64,000 bases of DNA from Proteus terrae subsp. cibarius (GTDB lineage Bacteria > Pseudomonadota > Gammaproteobacteria > Enterobacterales > Enterobacteriaceae): assembly GCF_011045835.1 (NCBI RefSeq), contig NZ_CP047349.1:806001-870000 (forward strand). The letters are read 5' to 3'. The position numbers were made by a program, and so were the translations under genes. Below the pieces are notes generated by a model that did no database searches, was not told where the DNA came from, and worked only from the letters and a program-made list of their open reading frames with translations. Position 1 is the first letter of the stretch. Each line of letters starts with the position of its first letter. This document shows positions 43,039 to 52,082 of the stretch, in pieces.

Positions 43039-43791
43039 ATGAGCACTCCAATCACACGACAAATTGTACTTGATACCGAAACCACCGGTATGAATAAGCT
43101 GGGCGTTCATTATGAAGGTCATAATATCATTGAAATTGGTGCCGTAGAGGTTATCAATCGTCGATTAACAGGGCGAAATTTCCATGTTTATATTAAGCCT
43201 GAAAGATTAGTTGATCCTGAAGCATTTGAAGTTCACGGTATTAGTGATGAGTTTTTAGAGGATTGTCCTTCTTTTGCCGATATTGCTGACGAATTTTTAG
43301 AATATATTCGTGGCGCAGAGCTGATCATTCATAACGCATCGTTCGATATCGGCTTTATGGACTATGAGTTTAGAAAGCTTAATCGTGATATTCCGCCTAC
43401 TGAAACGTTCTGCCAAATTACTGATAGCCTTGCAATGGCAAGGGCATTATTCCCCGGCAAACGAAATAACCTTGATGCCTTATGTGATAGATACTTTATA
43501 GATAATTCTAAACGTACTCTTCACGGCGCGTTATTGGATGCTGAAATACTTTCTGATGTTTACTTGGCGATGACTGGTGGACAAACAGCACTAGCATTTT
43601 CAATGGATGGTGAATCAAGTAACGAACAAGAGCAAAATGATATTCAGCGTATCGAGCGCCCAGTTTCAGGTTTAAGAGTAATAAGAGCCACCGCAGAAGA
43701 ACTTGCTGAGCATGAGTCTCGATTAGACTTAGTTGAGAAGAAAGGTGGGCATTGTTTATGGCGTCCTGCATCAAATGATGAGGCGGTTTGA
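43039..43791 (+). CDS. dnaQ: DNA polymerase III epsilon (proofreading) subunit
   Basis: 3'-5' exonuclease of the replicative polymerase. The 250-residue product carries ExoI LDTETTGM, ExoII HNASFDIGFMDYE and ExoIIIe HGALLDAEILSDVY motifs in the N-terminal domain, and a C-terminal tail that in E. coli binds the alpha subunit. The ATG at 43039 gives MSTPITRQIVLDTETTG. It is followed by tRNA-Asp, as in many enterobacteria. Confidence 0.98.
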   Translation: MSTPITRQIVLDTETTGMNKLGVHYEGHNIIEIGAVEVINRRLTGRNFHVYIKPERLVDPEAFEVHGISDEFLEDCPSFADIADEFLEYIRGAELIIHNASFDIGFMDYEFRKLNRDIPPTETFCQITDSLAMARALFPGKRNNLDALCDRYFIDNSKRTLHGALLDAEILSDVYLAMTGGQTALAFSMDGESSNEQEQNDIQRIERPVSGLRVIRATAEELAEHESRLDLVEKKGGHCLWRPASNDEAV

Positions 43792-43862
43792 ATATAAAAA
43801 AAGCAGAATTGTTTAGTTGAGATTAAAAACTATCCAAATGCATCTTTTTGTTAGAAAAACAG

Positions 43863-43891
43863 TTGACGACAAGGCAAGAGATTCGTAATAT
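43863..43891 (+). promoter_or_regulatory. Promoter of tRNA-Asp
   Basis: TTGACG (43863-43868) and TAATAT (43886-43891) are separated by 17 nt, a near-consensus sigma70 promoter. The downstream region CACCTCGTCCG is GC-rich, as in stringently controlled tRNA promoters. Start is expected near 43898. Confidence 0.85.
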
Positions 43892-43914
43892 TCACCTCGT
43901 CCGAAAGGATACGC

Positions 43915-43991
43915 GGAGCGGTAGTTCAGTTGGTTAGAATACCTGCCTGTCACGCAGGGGGTCGCGGGTTCGAGTCCCGTCCGTTCCGCCA
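43915..43991 (+). tRNA. tRNA-Asp (GUC)
   Basis: A 77-nt cloverleaf with encoded CCA. Acceptor GGAGCGG pairs with CCGTTCC, the D-arm is GTTCAGTTGGTTAGAAT, the anticodon loop CTGTCAC gives anticodon GTC (43949-43951), and the T-arm is CGGGTTCGAGTCCCG. GluQ, encoded at 16407-17318, would modify its queuosine. Confidence 0.99.
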
Positions 43992-43998
43992 ACATTCC

Positions 43999-44027
43999 AA
44001 ACCCCAGCATTTATGCTGGGGTTTTTT
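43999..44027 (+). terminator. tRNA-Asp terminator
   Basis: A 12-bp stem, AAACCCCAGCAT (43999-44010) and ATGCTGGGGTTT (44013-44024), with a T-run, starting 8 bp after the tRNA. Confidence 0.96.
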
Positions 44028-44126
44028 GCTTTATTAGCCTAAAAAACTTCAAATTTTAATTATTCCAATCCTCAGTTAATACGCTATCTTATCTTAATAG
44101 TTAACACTATTCTTGAGGCAGTTCTT

Positions 44127-44672
44127 ATGTTATTAACTCTCGACCAAATCACAAAAGAGTTAGAAGATAAATTTTCTCCTTTAGGTGAGGATTTTAATGA
44201 TTTAATTCTTTTTAAAAGAACAACACCTCTTACTGGTTTAGGTTTGCTAGAACAGACGCTAACACTCTCCCTTCCTGATGATTTTACTTCTTTTATTTCT
44301 CTCTATAATTTAGATAATTTCTCATTATTTAATATCAGTTTTGGCTGTGGTGAAGATTATCTTGAAAGACTTTTCATGCTAAATAGTCCTAATGAGTTTG
44401 CTCAATGGTGGATTGGTGATAAACGACCTGAAAACATCATTGTTATTGCATTGTCAGATCCTTATACCATCTTATTAAATACTCAAACAGGGAATGTTTT
44501 TGCAATGACGAGTGAATCATCTATGGATAGTTTCGAACATATTGCAGTGAATTTTTGTGTTTTTTTTCGCGCAGTTGCCACACTGTTTTTAACAGATATT
44601 TCGCCAGAGAGAATTATTGAGCTAACCTCATCTCAAACAACTTCATTTTGGTATCAATTAAGACCTGAATAA
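44127..44672 (+). CDS. SMI1/KNR4 (SUKH) family immunity-like protein
   Basis: 181-residue cytoplasmic protein with the SUKH fold pattern: an N-terminal helix, TLSLPDDFTSFISLYN (the LPxDYxxFL-like motif), a FGCGEDYL turn, then NIIVIALSDPYTILLNTQTGNVFAM, the strand pair typical of the family, and a C-terminal helix. SUKH proteins commonly neutralise toxins of contact-dependent or type VI systems. No toxin gene is adjacent in the window. It lies between tRNA-Asp and tktA, and its stop is 1 bp before the next ATG, forming a two-gene unit. Identified by pattern only. Confidence 0.7.
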   Translation: MLLTLDQITKELEDKFSPLGEDFNDLILFKRTTPLTGLGLLEQTLTLSLPDDFTSFISLYNLDNFSLFNISFGCGEDYLERLFMLNSPNEFAQWWIGDKRPENIIVIALSDPYTILLNTQTGNVFAMTSESSMDSFEHIAVNFCVFFRAVATLFLTDISPERIIELTSSQTTSFWYQLRPE

Positions 44673-44673
44673 G

Positions 44674-45027
44674 ATGAAAAATATAAAGAAAAAAGAGCTA
44701 GTTTATGATGGTTTTGAAGATGATTTTTATCAGTTAAATCACCTTATTCAATGTCCTTATTATGATGAAGATATGTCAGTTAGCGTAACGCAATTAAGAG
44801 ACTTAGACAGCTTAGATGAAGAGGTAACACAGCAGGTAATAAATAAGATTAAAGGACTTACTTTAAATCTAGGAACGCGCTATAGCTATGATGGTTTATC
44901 GGTAATGTGTGATATTCAAAAATCAAAAAAAGAAAATATGCAGTTGCTTGGTTTATTTGCTATTGGTGAAAGACAGCCTGCGCGGTATCAAATAATAGTC
45001 TTAGGGATATTTAGGATTAATTTATGA
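44674..45027 (+). CDS. Unrecognised 117-residue protein, possible immunity-like partner
   Basis: I do not recognise this family. The acidic N-terminal half (VYDGFEDDFYQLNHLIQCPYYDEDMSV) and the short hydrophobic C-terminal end (YQIIVLGIFRINL) are visible; no signal peptide, metal site or nuclease motif is seen. It starts 1 bp after the SUKH-like gene, so it is probably translated with it. Its stop overlaps an ATG (45024) of a 16-codon frame that then stops, which looks like a decayed third gene. Low GC like the surroundings. Confidence 0.55.
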   Translation: MKNIKKKELVYDGFEDDFYQLNHLIQCPYYDEDMSVSVTQLRDLDSLDEEVTQQVINKIKGLTLNLGTRYSYDGLSVMCDIQKSKKENMQLLGLFAIGERQPARYQIIVLGIFRINL

Positions 45028-45133
45028 ACACGGAATTTTATTTACGTTTAAGTATGCTATCTAAAAAAACATAATCATTATGTTATGTTGAAATCAGACA
45101 GAATTAACGTAGAAATAATTGAGTCTATTAGCC

Positions 45134-45592
45134 ATGAACTTTTTTAACGAAATCCAACAAAAAGTCAGCATTACACCTTTCTTTTCTAATATGGGAAAGG
45201 GAAGCATTGATGATAAGAAAATTATCTATTTTCAAAGTATCCAAGCTTGTTTTGAATCGTCTTTAAATGTTGAATGGTTGCCAACTTCTCCTACGCAAGA
45301 TGATCCTTTCTATATAAAACAAGAATACCCCAAAGATTTGGCCGAGATGCGATTAGTTGTCAGTAAAGCCGTGATAGAGAGTCTAAAAGCGTTTTCTGTA
45401 CCAGATAGTCAATTTCAATACGATGTACATAACTTTAAAATTGCAGCAAGAAATGCGATATGTTACGCATTTAGGCAGTATCTTACTGAAAAATACTTCA
45501 ATTATGGTGACAACTGGGAAAGGATCATTCAGATTTACTACCAAGGTCATTTTCCGATAGGTTTTTATAAAAAGAAATTAGTGGTGATTTAA
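45134..45592 (+). CDS. Unrecognised 152-residue protein
   Basis: I do not recognise this family. The start at the ATG at 45134 (MNFFNEIQQKVSITPFF) is preferred; a TTG at 45119 would add five residues. The protein is soluble-looking, has a WLPTSPTQDDPFYIKQEYPKD stretch and a C-terminal aromatic-rich region (YCYAFRQYL-type, YFNYGDNWERIIQIYYQGHFPIG). It sits about 105 bp after the preceding small gene. With the SUKH-like gene it forms an accessory patch between conserved genes dnaQ and tktA. Immunity function is only a guess from context. Confidence 0.55.
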   Translation: MNFFNEIQQKVSITPFFSNMGKGSIDDKKIIYFQSIQACFESSLNVEWLPTSPTQDDPFYIKQEYPKDLAEMRLVVSKAVIESLKAFSVPDSQFQYDVHNFKIAARNAICYAFRQYLTEKYFNYGDNWERIIQIYYQGHFPIGFYKKKLVVI

Positions 45593-46150
45593 CTGCTAGT
45601 TATTTAAAAAGAGTTTTCAGTTAGAGTGACAACTAGAATTAAATTTGTTTTTATCCTTTTTTATTAATATTAAAAAGTAACATTTACGTTACGCTGATTT
45701 TTCCTTTTAGCTATATATGATGTAAATAAGATTTTTATTACTGAATCAGTGAATTATCTGCTTTTTATCTTTTTTAAGCTCTTATAATTCTACGTCCTTG
45801 CAACAAGTTTAGTTAGTTATTAGGTTATAATTAAAACAAATACAGTATTTGTTTGATTTGATGGATAATTCAGCAATAAAATTTTATCTTGATTAGTCAT
45901 ATCAAGCTAAGGTTTAATAGCACGCTTCTCAATTGCGCAAATTATTGTCTTTTTTGCTTTTTGTTGCGCAACAATGCGGTGGTGTAATGTTATTTTCCGC
46001 TTTAATCGTAAAAAATGCTGTGCAAATCAAAGAATTATTGCTTTATGCTAATTACGATAGCCACCTTTGTGGATTTTTTATATTGCGGTTTTTTGCCCGC
46101 ATTGAGAGAATCAGCTATCTAGATGCTTTTTATCCGACTTGGAGTAGAAA
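45593..46150. other. Gene-free stretch upstream of tktA
   Basis: 558 bp of AT-rich DNA that should hold the tktA promoter. Two identical 8-bp palindromes TTGCGCAA occur at 45933-45940 and 45964-45971, 31 bp apart (about three helical turns), 180-218 bp before tktA. They could be a paired operator. No coding sequence or terminator is convincing. Confidence 0.5.
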
Positions 46151-48145
46151 ATGACCACTCGTAAAACCCTTGCTAATGCGATCCGTTTTTTAAGTATGGA
46201 TGCTGTGCAAAAAGCTAAATCAGGACACCCTGGCGCCCCTATGGGTATGGCTGATATTGCAGAAGTATTATGGCGTGATTTTTTAAATCATAATCCAACT
46301 AACCCTAACTGGGCTGATCGTGACCGTTTCGTTTTATCTAATGGTCATGCTTCAATGCTGATTTACAGCTTACTGCACCTGTCTGGTTATGATCTTTCTT
46401 TAGATGATCTGAAAAATTTCCGTCAATTGCATTCTAAAACACCAGGTCACCCAGAATATGGTTACACCGCGGGTGTTGAAACAACAACAGGTCCTTTAGG
46501 TCAAGGTATTGCAAACGCAGTGGGTTTTGCAATTGCAGAACGTACATTAGCGGCTCAATTTAACCGTCCTGGTCATGATATCGTTGACCACTACACCTAC
46601 GCCTTTATGGGTGATGGTTGTATGATGGAAGGTATCTCTCATGAAGCATGTTCTTTAGCGGGAACATTACAGTTAGGTAAACTGATTGCATTTTACGATG
46701 ACAATGGTATCTCTATTGATGGTCAAGTGCATGGTTGGTTTACTGATAACACAGCAGAACGTTTCGACGCTTATGGCTGGCATGTAATTAGTGGCATTGA
46801 TGGTCACGATGCAGCAAGCATTAAAGCCGCTGTTGAAGCAGCAAAACAAATCACTGACAAACCTTCACTGTTGATTTGTAAAACCACTATCGGTTTTGGT
46901 TCTCCTCATAAAGCAGGTACTGCTGATTCCCACGGTTCTCCATTAGGTGATGCAGAAATTGCTGAAACACGTAAAGCGTTAGGTTGGGAATACGGTGCAT
47001 TCGAAATTCCACAAGAAATCTATAAAGAGTGGGATGCAAAAGAAGCGGGTAAAGCAAAAGAAGCTGCATGGGATGCTAAATTTGCCGCATACGCAGCACA
47101 GTTCCCTGAATTAGCGGCTGAATTTAAACGTCGTATTTCTGGTGAATTACCAGCAAACTGGGAAAAAGATTCCAAAGCATTTATTGAAAATCTGCAACAA
47201 AACCCTTCAAGCATTGCAAGCCGTAAAGCATCTCAAAATGCATTAGAAGCATTCGGTAAAGTATTACCAGAATTTATGGGTGGTTCTGCGGACTTAGCAC
47301 CAAGTAACCTGACTATGTGGTCTGGTTCTAAAGCGCTGAATGAAGACAAAGCGGGTAACTACATCCATTACGGTGTACGTGAATTCGGTATGTCTGCAAT
47401 CATGAACGGTATTGCATTACACGGCGGTTTTGTTCCTTATGGCGCTACCTTCCTGATGTTTATGGAATATGCACGTAATGCTGTACGTATGGCTGCACTG
47501 ATGAAGATCCGTAGTATCTTTGTTTATACTCATGACTCTATCGGTCTGGGTGAAGATGGCCCAACTCACCAACCTGTTGAGCAAATGGCTAGCCTGCGTG
47601 TAACACCAAACGTGAGCACATGGCGTCCATGTGACCAAGTTGAATCAGCTGTTGCATGGAAATATGCAATAGATCGTAAAGATGGCCCAACAGCTCTGAT
47701 ATTCTCTCGTCAAAATCTTGCACAACAACCTCGTACTCCAGAGCAACTGGCAAATATCGAGAAGGGTGGTTACATCCTGAAAGATTGCGCAGGTACTCCA
47801 GAATTAATCTTTATCGCAACAGGCTCTGAAGTTGAATTAGCGGTTAGCGCTTATGAACAACTGACAGCTGAAGGCCGTAAAGTACGTGTTGTTTCTATGC
47901 CAGCAACTGATGCATTTGATAAACAAGATGCAGATTACCGTGAAGCAGTATTACCAGAATCAGTGAAAGCTCGTGTTGCTATCGAAGCAGGTATTGCTGA
48001 CTACTGGTTCAAGTATGTTGGTTTAGATGGTGCGATTGTAGGTATGCGTAGCTTCGGTGAATCTGCGCCTGCAAACGAACTATTTGAAGAGTTTGGTTTT
48101 ACTGTTGAAAATGTGGTTACACAGGCAAAATCTTTACTTAAATAA
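46151..48145 (+). CDS. tktA: Transketolase
   Basis: Thiamine-diphosphate enzyme of the non-oxidative pentose phosphate pathway, moving two-carbon ketol units between sugar phosphates. The 664-residue product (E. coli 663) has the start [32 protein letters not shown] region, the ThDP motif [13 protein letters not shown] ... NGI, the pyrimidine-binding domain with [11 protein letters not shown] and [12 protein letters not shown], and the C-terminal domain. Codon use is like that of a highly expressed gene. It precedes epd-pgk-fbaA. Confidence 0.98.
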   Translation: MTTRKTLANAIRFLSMDAVQKAKSGHPGAPMGMADIAEVLWRDFLNHNPTNPNWADRDRFVLSNGHASMLIYSLLHLSGYDLSLDDLKNFRQLHSKTPGHPEYGYTAGVETTTGPLGQGIANAVGFAIAERTLAAQFNRPGHDIVDHYTYAFMGDGCMMEGISHEACSLAGTLQLGKLIAFYDDNGISIDGQVHGWFTDNTAERFDAYGWHVISGIDGHDAASIKAAVEAAKQITDKPSLLICKTTIGFGSPHKAGTADSHGSPLGDAEIAETRKALGWEYGAFEIPQEIYKEWDAKEAGKAKEAAWDAKFAAYAAQFPELAAEFKRRISGELPANWEKDSKAFIENLQQNPSSIASRKASQNALEAFGKVLPEFMGGSADLAPSNLTMWSGSKALNEDKAGNYIHYGVREFGMSAIMNGIALHGGFVPYGATFLMFMEYARNAVRMAALMKIRSIFVYTHDSIGLGEDGPTHQPVEQMASLRVTPNVSTWRPCDQVESAVAWKYAIDRKDGPTALIFSRQNLAQQPRTPEQLANIEKGGYILKDCAGTPELIFIATGSEVELAVSAYEQLTAEGRKVRVVSMPATDAFDKQDADYREAVLPESVKARVAIEAGIADYWFKYVGLDGAIVGMRSFGESAPANELFEEFGFTVENVVTQAKSLLK

Positions 48146-48160
48146 TCAATAAGTGTTAAC

Positions 48161-48205
48161 AAGAGCACATTTTTGGGAAGAATTTCTCAGATGTGCTCTT
48201 TTTTT
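48161..48205 (+). terminator. tktA terminator
   Basis: A 10-bp stem, AAGAGCACAT (48161-48170) and ATGTGCTCTT (48191-48200), with a T-run, 15 bp after tktA. Confidence 0.92.
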
Positions 48206-48268
48206 ATCCTTCCATCTTTGTTTACTATTGCGATCTTCTCTCATTTCTCGTAATCTGATTATCAGTAA

Positions 48269-48284
48269 GCTGAACCGTTTCAGT
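48269..48284. promoter_or_regulatory. Cra (FruR)-like operator upstream of epd
   Basis: GCTGAACCGTTTCAGT differs from the Cra core TGAAACGTTTCA at one position and keeps the flanking GC..AG symmetry. It lies about 120 bp before the epd ATG. In E. coli the epd-pgk operon is a known Cra target. Confidence 0.7.
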
Positions 48285-48402
48285 TAATCCTAAAATGTCG
48301 GTGACTGCACAATTTCTAGATTTACTTGATTTATCGTTGTTGATTAGTATCTTGCTCTATTATTCTAAGCGGTTGCAAATCACAAGTTATCAAGGGAGTC
48401 AC

Positions 48403-49422
48403 ATGACAATCAGAGTCGCTATTAACGGTTTTGGCCGTATAGGGCGTAATGTGTTAAGAGCGCTTTATGAATCAGGTAAACGAGCTGAAATAACGGTTGT
48501 TGCAATAAATGAATTGGCTGATGCGCAAGGTATTGGGCATCTTCTCAAGTATGACTCTAGTCACGGACGTTTTGCTTGGGATGTACGAATTAATAACGAT
48601 TTATTGCAAGTAGGTGATGATACTATTCGACTTTTTCACCACGCTGATATCACTGATTTACCTTGGGGTGAACTTGGTATCGATGTTGTACTTGATTGTA
48701 GTGGTGCTTATGGCTCCCGTGCTGATGGCGAAGCGCATATTGCACAAGGTGCGAAGAAAGTGCTTTTTTCTCATCCCGGTACAACCGATTTAGATGCAAC
48801 AGTCGTTTTTGGTGTCAATCAACACGAACTAAAAAAAGAGCACCGAATTGTTTCAAACGCATCTTGTACAACAAATTGCATTATTCCCATTATTAAAATG
48901 ATGGATGACGCATTTAATATAGAATCAGGAACTGTAACAACAATCCATGCAGCCATGAACGATCAACCCGTGATTGATGCATACCATAAAGATTTACGTC
49001 GTACTCGTGCAGCTGGACAATCTATTATTCCAGTTGATACGAAGTTGGCTGCGGGAATTACTCGAATTTTCCCGAAATTTAAGGATCATTTTGAGGCAAT
49101 TTCTGTACGAGTTCCTACAATTAATGTGACGGCAATTGATTTAAGTGTCACTGTAAAAACTGCTGTAAATGTGTTAGATGTCAATCGGTTAATTCAAAAA
49201 TCAGCAACTGGCGCATTTCGTGGTATAGTGGATTACACAGAATTGCCATTAGTCTCAACTGATTTTAACCACGACCCTCATAGTGCAATCGTTGATGGCA
49301 CACAAACAAGAGTCAGTGGGCAACACCTGATCAAGACTTTAGTCTGGTGTGATAATGAATGGGGCTTTGCTAACAGAATGCTTGATACAACGTTAGCAAT
49401 GGCTGCAACTGGTTTTAAATAA
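48403..49422 (+). CDS. epd: D-erythrose-4-phosphate dehydrogenase
   Basis: NAD-dependent GapA paralogue oxidising erythrose-4-phosphate to 4-phosphoerythronate for pyridoxal phosphate synthesis. With the ATG at 48403 ([21 protein letters not shown]) after GGGAG it has 339 residues, the E. coli length. The Rossmann motif NGFGRIGR and the catalytic cysteine in [10 protein letters not shown] are present, and [12 protein letters not shown] at the C-terminus is conserved. It heads epd-pgk-fbaA. A Cra-like operator lies upstream. Confidence 0.97.
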   Translation: MTIRVAINGFGRIGRNVLRALYESGKRAEITVVAINELADAQGIGHLLKYDSSHGRFAWDVRINNDLLQVGDDTIRLFHHADITDLPWGELGIDVVLDCSGAYGSRADGEAHIAQGAKKVLFSHPGTTDLDATVVFGVNQHELKKEHRIVSNASCTTNCIIPIIKMMDDAFNIESGTVTTIHAAMNDQPVIDAYHKDLRRTRAAGQSIIPVDTKLAAGITRIFPKFKDHFEAISVRVPTINVTAIDLSVTVKTAVNVLDVNRLIQKSATGAFRGIVDYTELPLVSTDFNHDPHSAIVDGTQTRVSGQHLIKTLVWCDNEWGFANRMLDTTLAMAATGFK

Positions 49423-49509
49423 TCATGTTTTAATGACGGTGTCGCGTAATAATACGACGCACTGAACAGAAGATTACTAAATTTTAGAGAATCAATGAGA
49501 GGATTCATC

Positions 49510-50673
49510 ATGTCTGTAATTAAGATGACCGATTTAGACCTAGCGGGTAAACGAGTTCTTATCCGTGCTGACCTGAACGTTCCAGTTAAAGATGGTAAAG
49601 TGACTTCAGATGCGCGTATCCGTGCTTCTTTACCAACAATTGAAGCCGCGTTAAAACAAGGCGCTAAAGTGATGGTAACTTCTCACTTAGGTCGTCCTAC
49701 CGAAGGTGAGTACAACGAAGAGTTCTCTTTAAAACCAGTTGTTGACTATCTGAAAGACAAATTAACTGCACCAGTTAGTCTTGCTAAAGACTATTTAAAT
49801 GGTGTTGAAGTCAATGCAGGCGAATTAGTTGTTCTTGAAAACGTTCGTTTTAACAAAGGCGAAAAGAAAGACGACGAAACTCTGTCTAAACAATATGCTG
49901 CATTATGTGATGTATTCGTAATGGATGCATTCGGTACTGCTCACCGAGCTCAAGCGTCAACTCATGGCGTTGCTAAATTTGCACAAGTTGCTTGTGCAGG
50001 TCCACTGTTATCAGCAGAACTTGAAGCATTAGGTAAAGCATTAGATAAACCAGCTCGCCCAATGGTTGCGATTGTTGGTGGTTCTAAAGTTTCAACTAAA
50101 CTGACTGTATTAGATTCTTTATCAAAAATTGCTGACCAATTAATCGTTGGTGGTGGTATCGCAAATACCTTTATCGCAGCAGAAGGTCATCCAGTAGGTC
50201 GCTCTTTATATGAAGCAGACCTTGTTGATGATGCTAAAAAGCTGATGGAAAAATGTGATATTCCAGTACCAAGTGATGTTCGCGTTGCGACTGAATTCTC
50301 TGAAACAGCAGAAGCTGTTTTAAAATCAGCAAACGACATCAAAGATGATGAACAAGTACTGGATATCGGTGATGTGACTGCGGAGCGTTTAGCTGAAATC
50401 CTGAAAAATGCGAAAACTATCCTGTGGAATGGCCCAGTAGGTGTGTTTGAATTCCCTAACTTCCGTAAAGGTACAGAAATCATCGCTAATGCAATCGCAG
50501 AAAGCGAAGCGTTCTCTATCGCAGGTGGTGGTGATACGCTGGCTGCTATTGATTTATTTGATATCGCAGACAAAATCTCTTACATTTCAACCGGTGGTGG
50601 TGCTTTCTTAGAATTCGTTGAAGGCAAAAAACTTCCTGCTGTTGCAATGTTAGAAGAACGCGCTAAACAGTAA
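49510..50673 (+). CDS. pgk: Phosphoglycerate kinase
   Basis: Glycolytic kinase exchanging phosphate between 1,3-bisphosphoglycerate and ADP. With the ATG at 49510 ([25 protein letters not shown] region) after GAGAGG it has 387 residues, the E. coli length. Visible: [27 protein letters not shown], the KVSTKL hinge, [13 protein letters not shown] [13 protein letters not shown] and GGGDT. The intergenic region to fbaA holds a perfect hairpin. Confidence 0.98.
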   Translation: MSVIKMTDLDLAGKRVLIRADLNVPVKDGKVTSDARIRASLPTIEAALKQGAKVMVTSHLGRPTEGEYNEEFSLKPVVDYLKDKLTAPVSLAKDYLNGVEVNAGELVVLENVRFNKGEKKDDETLSKQYAALCDVFVMDAFGTAHRAQASTHGVAKFAQVACAGPLLSAELEALGKALDKPARPMVAIVGGSKVSTKLTVLDSLSKIADQLIVGGGIANTFIAAEGHPVGRSLYEADLVDDAKKLMEKCDIPVPSDVRVATEFSETAEAVLKSANDIKDDEQVLDIGDVTAERLAEILKNAKTILWNGPVGVFEFPNFRKGTEIIANAIAESEAFSIAGGGDTLAAIDLFDIADKISYISTGGGAFLEFVEGKKLPAVAMLEERAKQ

Positions 50674-50687
50674 TTAAGTCAGCTCAT

Positions 50688-50714
50688 ACAGGTAGAAAGT
50701 TATTTTCTACCTGT
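50688..50714 (+). other. Intercistronic hairpin pgk-fbaA
   Basis: A perfect 11-bp stem, ACAGGTAGAAA (50688-50698) and TTTCTACCTGT (50704-50714), lies between pgk and fbaA without a T-run. It is likely an mRNA-stabilising or processing hairpin rather than a full terminator. Confidence 0.7.
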
Positions 50715-50736
50715 TCCAAATATAGGATCTTATTAC

Positions 50737-51816
50737 ATGTCTAAAGTTTTTGATTTCGTGAAACCGGGTGTCATCACTGGTGATGATGTACAAAAAGTAT
50801 TTGCAGTAGCAAAAGAAAATAAATTTGCTCTGCCTGCGGTTAACTGTGTAGGTACTGACTCAATCAATGCTGTGTTAGAAGCTGCTGCGAAAGTTCGTTC
50901 TCCTGTTATTGTACAGTTCTCTAACGGTGGTGCTACATTTATCGCAGGTAAAGGTCTTAAATCTGATGTACCACAGCAAGCTGCTATTTTAGGCGCAATT
51001 TCTGGTGCTCATCATGTGCATCAAATGGCCGAATACTACGGTGTTCCTGTTATTCTGCATACAGACCACTGTGCGAAAAAATTATTACCATGGATTGATG
51101 GTCTGTTAGATGCAGGTGAAAAACACTATGCTAAAACAGGTAAACCACTGTTCTCTTCTCACATGATTGACTTATCTGAAGAGTCATTAGAAGAAAACAT
51201 CGAAATCTGTGCTAAATATTTAGCGCGTATGGCTAAAATCGATATGACTTTAGAAATCGAATTAGGCTGTACTGGTGGTGAAGAAGACGGTGTTGATAAC
51301 ACTGGTATGGACAGCTCTGCGCTTTATACTCAACCAGAAGATGTTGCTTACGCATACGAAAAACTGAGTGCGGTAAGCCCTCGTTTCACTATCGCGGCAT
51401 CTTTCGGTAACGTTCATGGTGTTTATAAACCAGGTAACGTTCAGTTAACGCCAAAAATTCTACGTAACTCACAAGACTACGTATCAGAGAAATTTAATCT
51501 GCCACATAATAGTTTAGATTTTGTTTTCCATGGCGGTTCTGGTTCTTCTGCAGAAGAAATCAAAGAAGCCGTTGACTATGGTGTTATCAAAATGAATATC
51601 GATACCGATACTCAGTGGGCAACTTGGGATGGTATCTTACAGTTCTATAAAAAGAACGAAGGCTATCTGCAAGGCCAATTAGGTAACCCAGAAGGTGCTG
51701 ATAAACCTAACAAGAAATACTACGATCCACGTAACTGGTTACGTCAAGCACAAGAATCTATGGTTGTTCGTTTAGAACAAGCATTTAAAGAACTGAATTC
51801 AGTTGACGTTCTGTAA
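50737..51816 (+). CDS. fbaA: Fructose-bisphosphate aldolase, class II
   Basis: Zinc-dependent aldolase interconverting fructose-1,6-bisphosphate and triose phosphates. The 359-residue product is the E. coli length. Zinc ligands lie in ILHTDHCAKK, GNVHGVY and FVFHGGSGS; ELGCTGGEEDGVD is a class II signature. It is the last gene of epd-pgk-fbaA, and its codon use is typical of a highly expressed gene. Confidence 0.98.
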   Translation: MSKVFDFVKPGVITGDDVQKVFAVAKENKFALPAVNCVGTDSINAVLEAAAKVRSPVIVQFSNGGATFIAGKGLKSDVPQQAAILGAISGAHHVHQMAEYYGVPVILHTDHCAKKLLPWIDGLLDAGEKHYAKTGKPLFSSHMIDLSEESLEENIEICAKYLARMAKIDMTLEIELGCTGGEEDGVDNTGMDSSALYTQPEDVAYAYEKLSAVSPRFTIAASFGNVHGVYKPGNVQLTPKILRNSQDYVSEKFNLPHNSLDFVFHGGSGSSAEEIKEAVDYGVIKMNIDTDTQWATWDGILQFYKKNEGYLQGQLGNPEGADKPNKKYYDPRNWLRQAQESMVVRLEQAFKELNSVDVL

Positions 51817-51841
51817 TTGAGTTACTCTTAATGATTAAACT

Positions 51842-51868
51842 AAACCCGCTTATTTGGCGGGTTTTTTT
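51842..51868 (+). terminator. fbaA terminator
   Basis: An 8-bp stem, AAACCCGC (51842-51849) and GCGGGTTT (51857-51864), with a T-run, 25 bp after fbaA. Confidence 0.93.
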
Positions 51869-51953
51869 ATACCTGATAAAAAGCGATTAGGGAGTTTGGT
51901 TATGATGATATTTATTATTAAGGTTGGGCGCGAAGGGGGGATGTAGGTTAGTC

Positions 51954-51990
51954 TCTATTAGCAATATCTATTAGCAATATCTAGCCAATA
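51954..51990. repeat. 13-bp tandem repeat
   Basis: TCTATTAGCAATA occurs twice in direct tandem (51954-51966 and 51967-51979), followed by a degenerate third copy TCTAGCCAATA (51980-51990). It is in the fbaA-dtpA convergent intergenic region. Confidence 0.8.
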
Positions 51991-52025
51991 CGAAATAAAA
52001 TCTAACGTTGAGATAAAGCAGATAT

Positions 52026-52055
52026 AAAAAAGCGCCTATTAATAAATAGACGCTT
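52026..52055 (-). terminator. Terminator of the peptide transporter gene
   Basis: Arms AAGCG-C-CTATT (52030-52040) and AATAG-A-CGCTT (52045-52055) form a stem with one mismatch, followed on the minus strand by six T. It lies 27 bp after the gene's stop. Confidence 0.8.
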
Positions 52056-52082
52056 AAATCGAGCAATATATTATTTGGAAGA

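Noticed and set aside
43813-44010. Minus-strand 65-codon frame with ERTGLEPATP
   Set aside because: Antisense to the tRNA-Asp gene and its terminator; a typical spurious tRNA-shadow protein.
45024-45074. 16-codon frame overlapping the stop of the 117-residue gene
   Set aside because: Too short and without support as a gene. Mentioned only as a possible decayed remnant.
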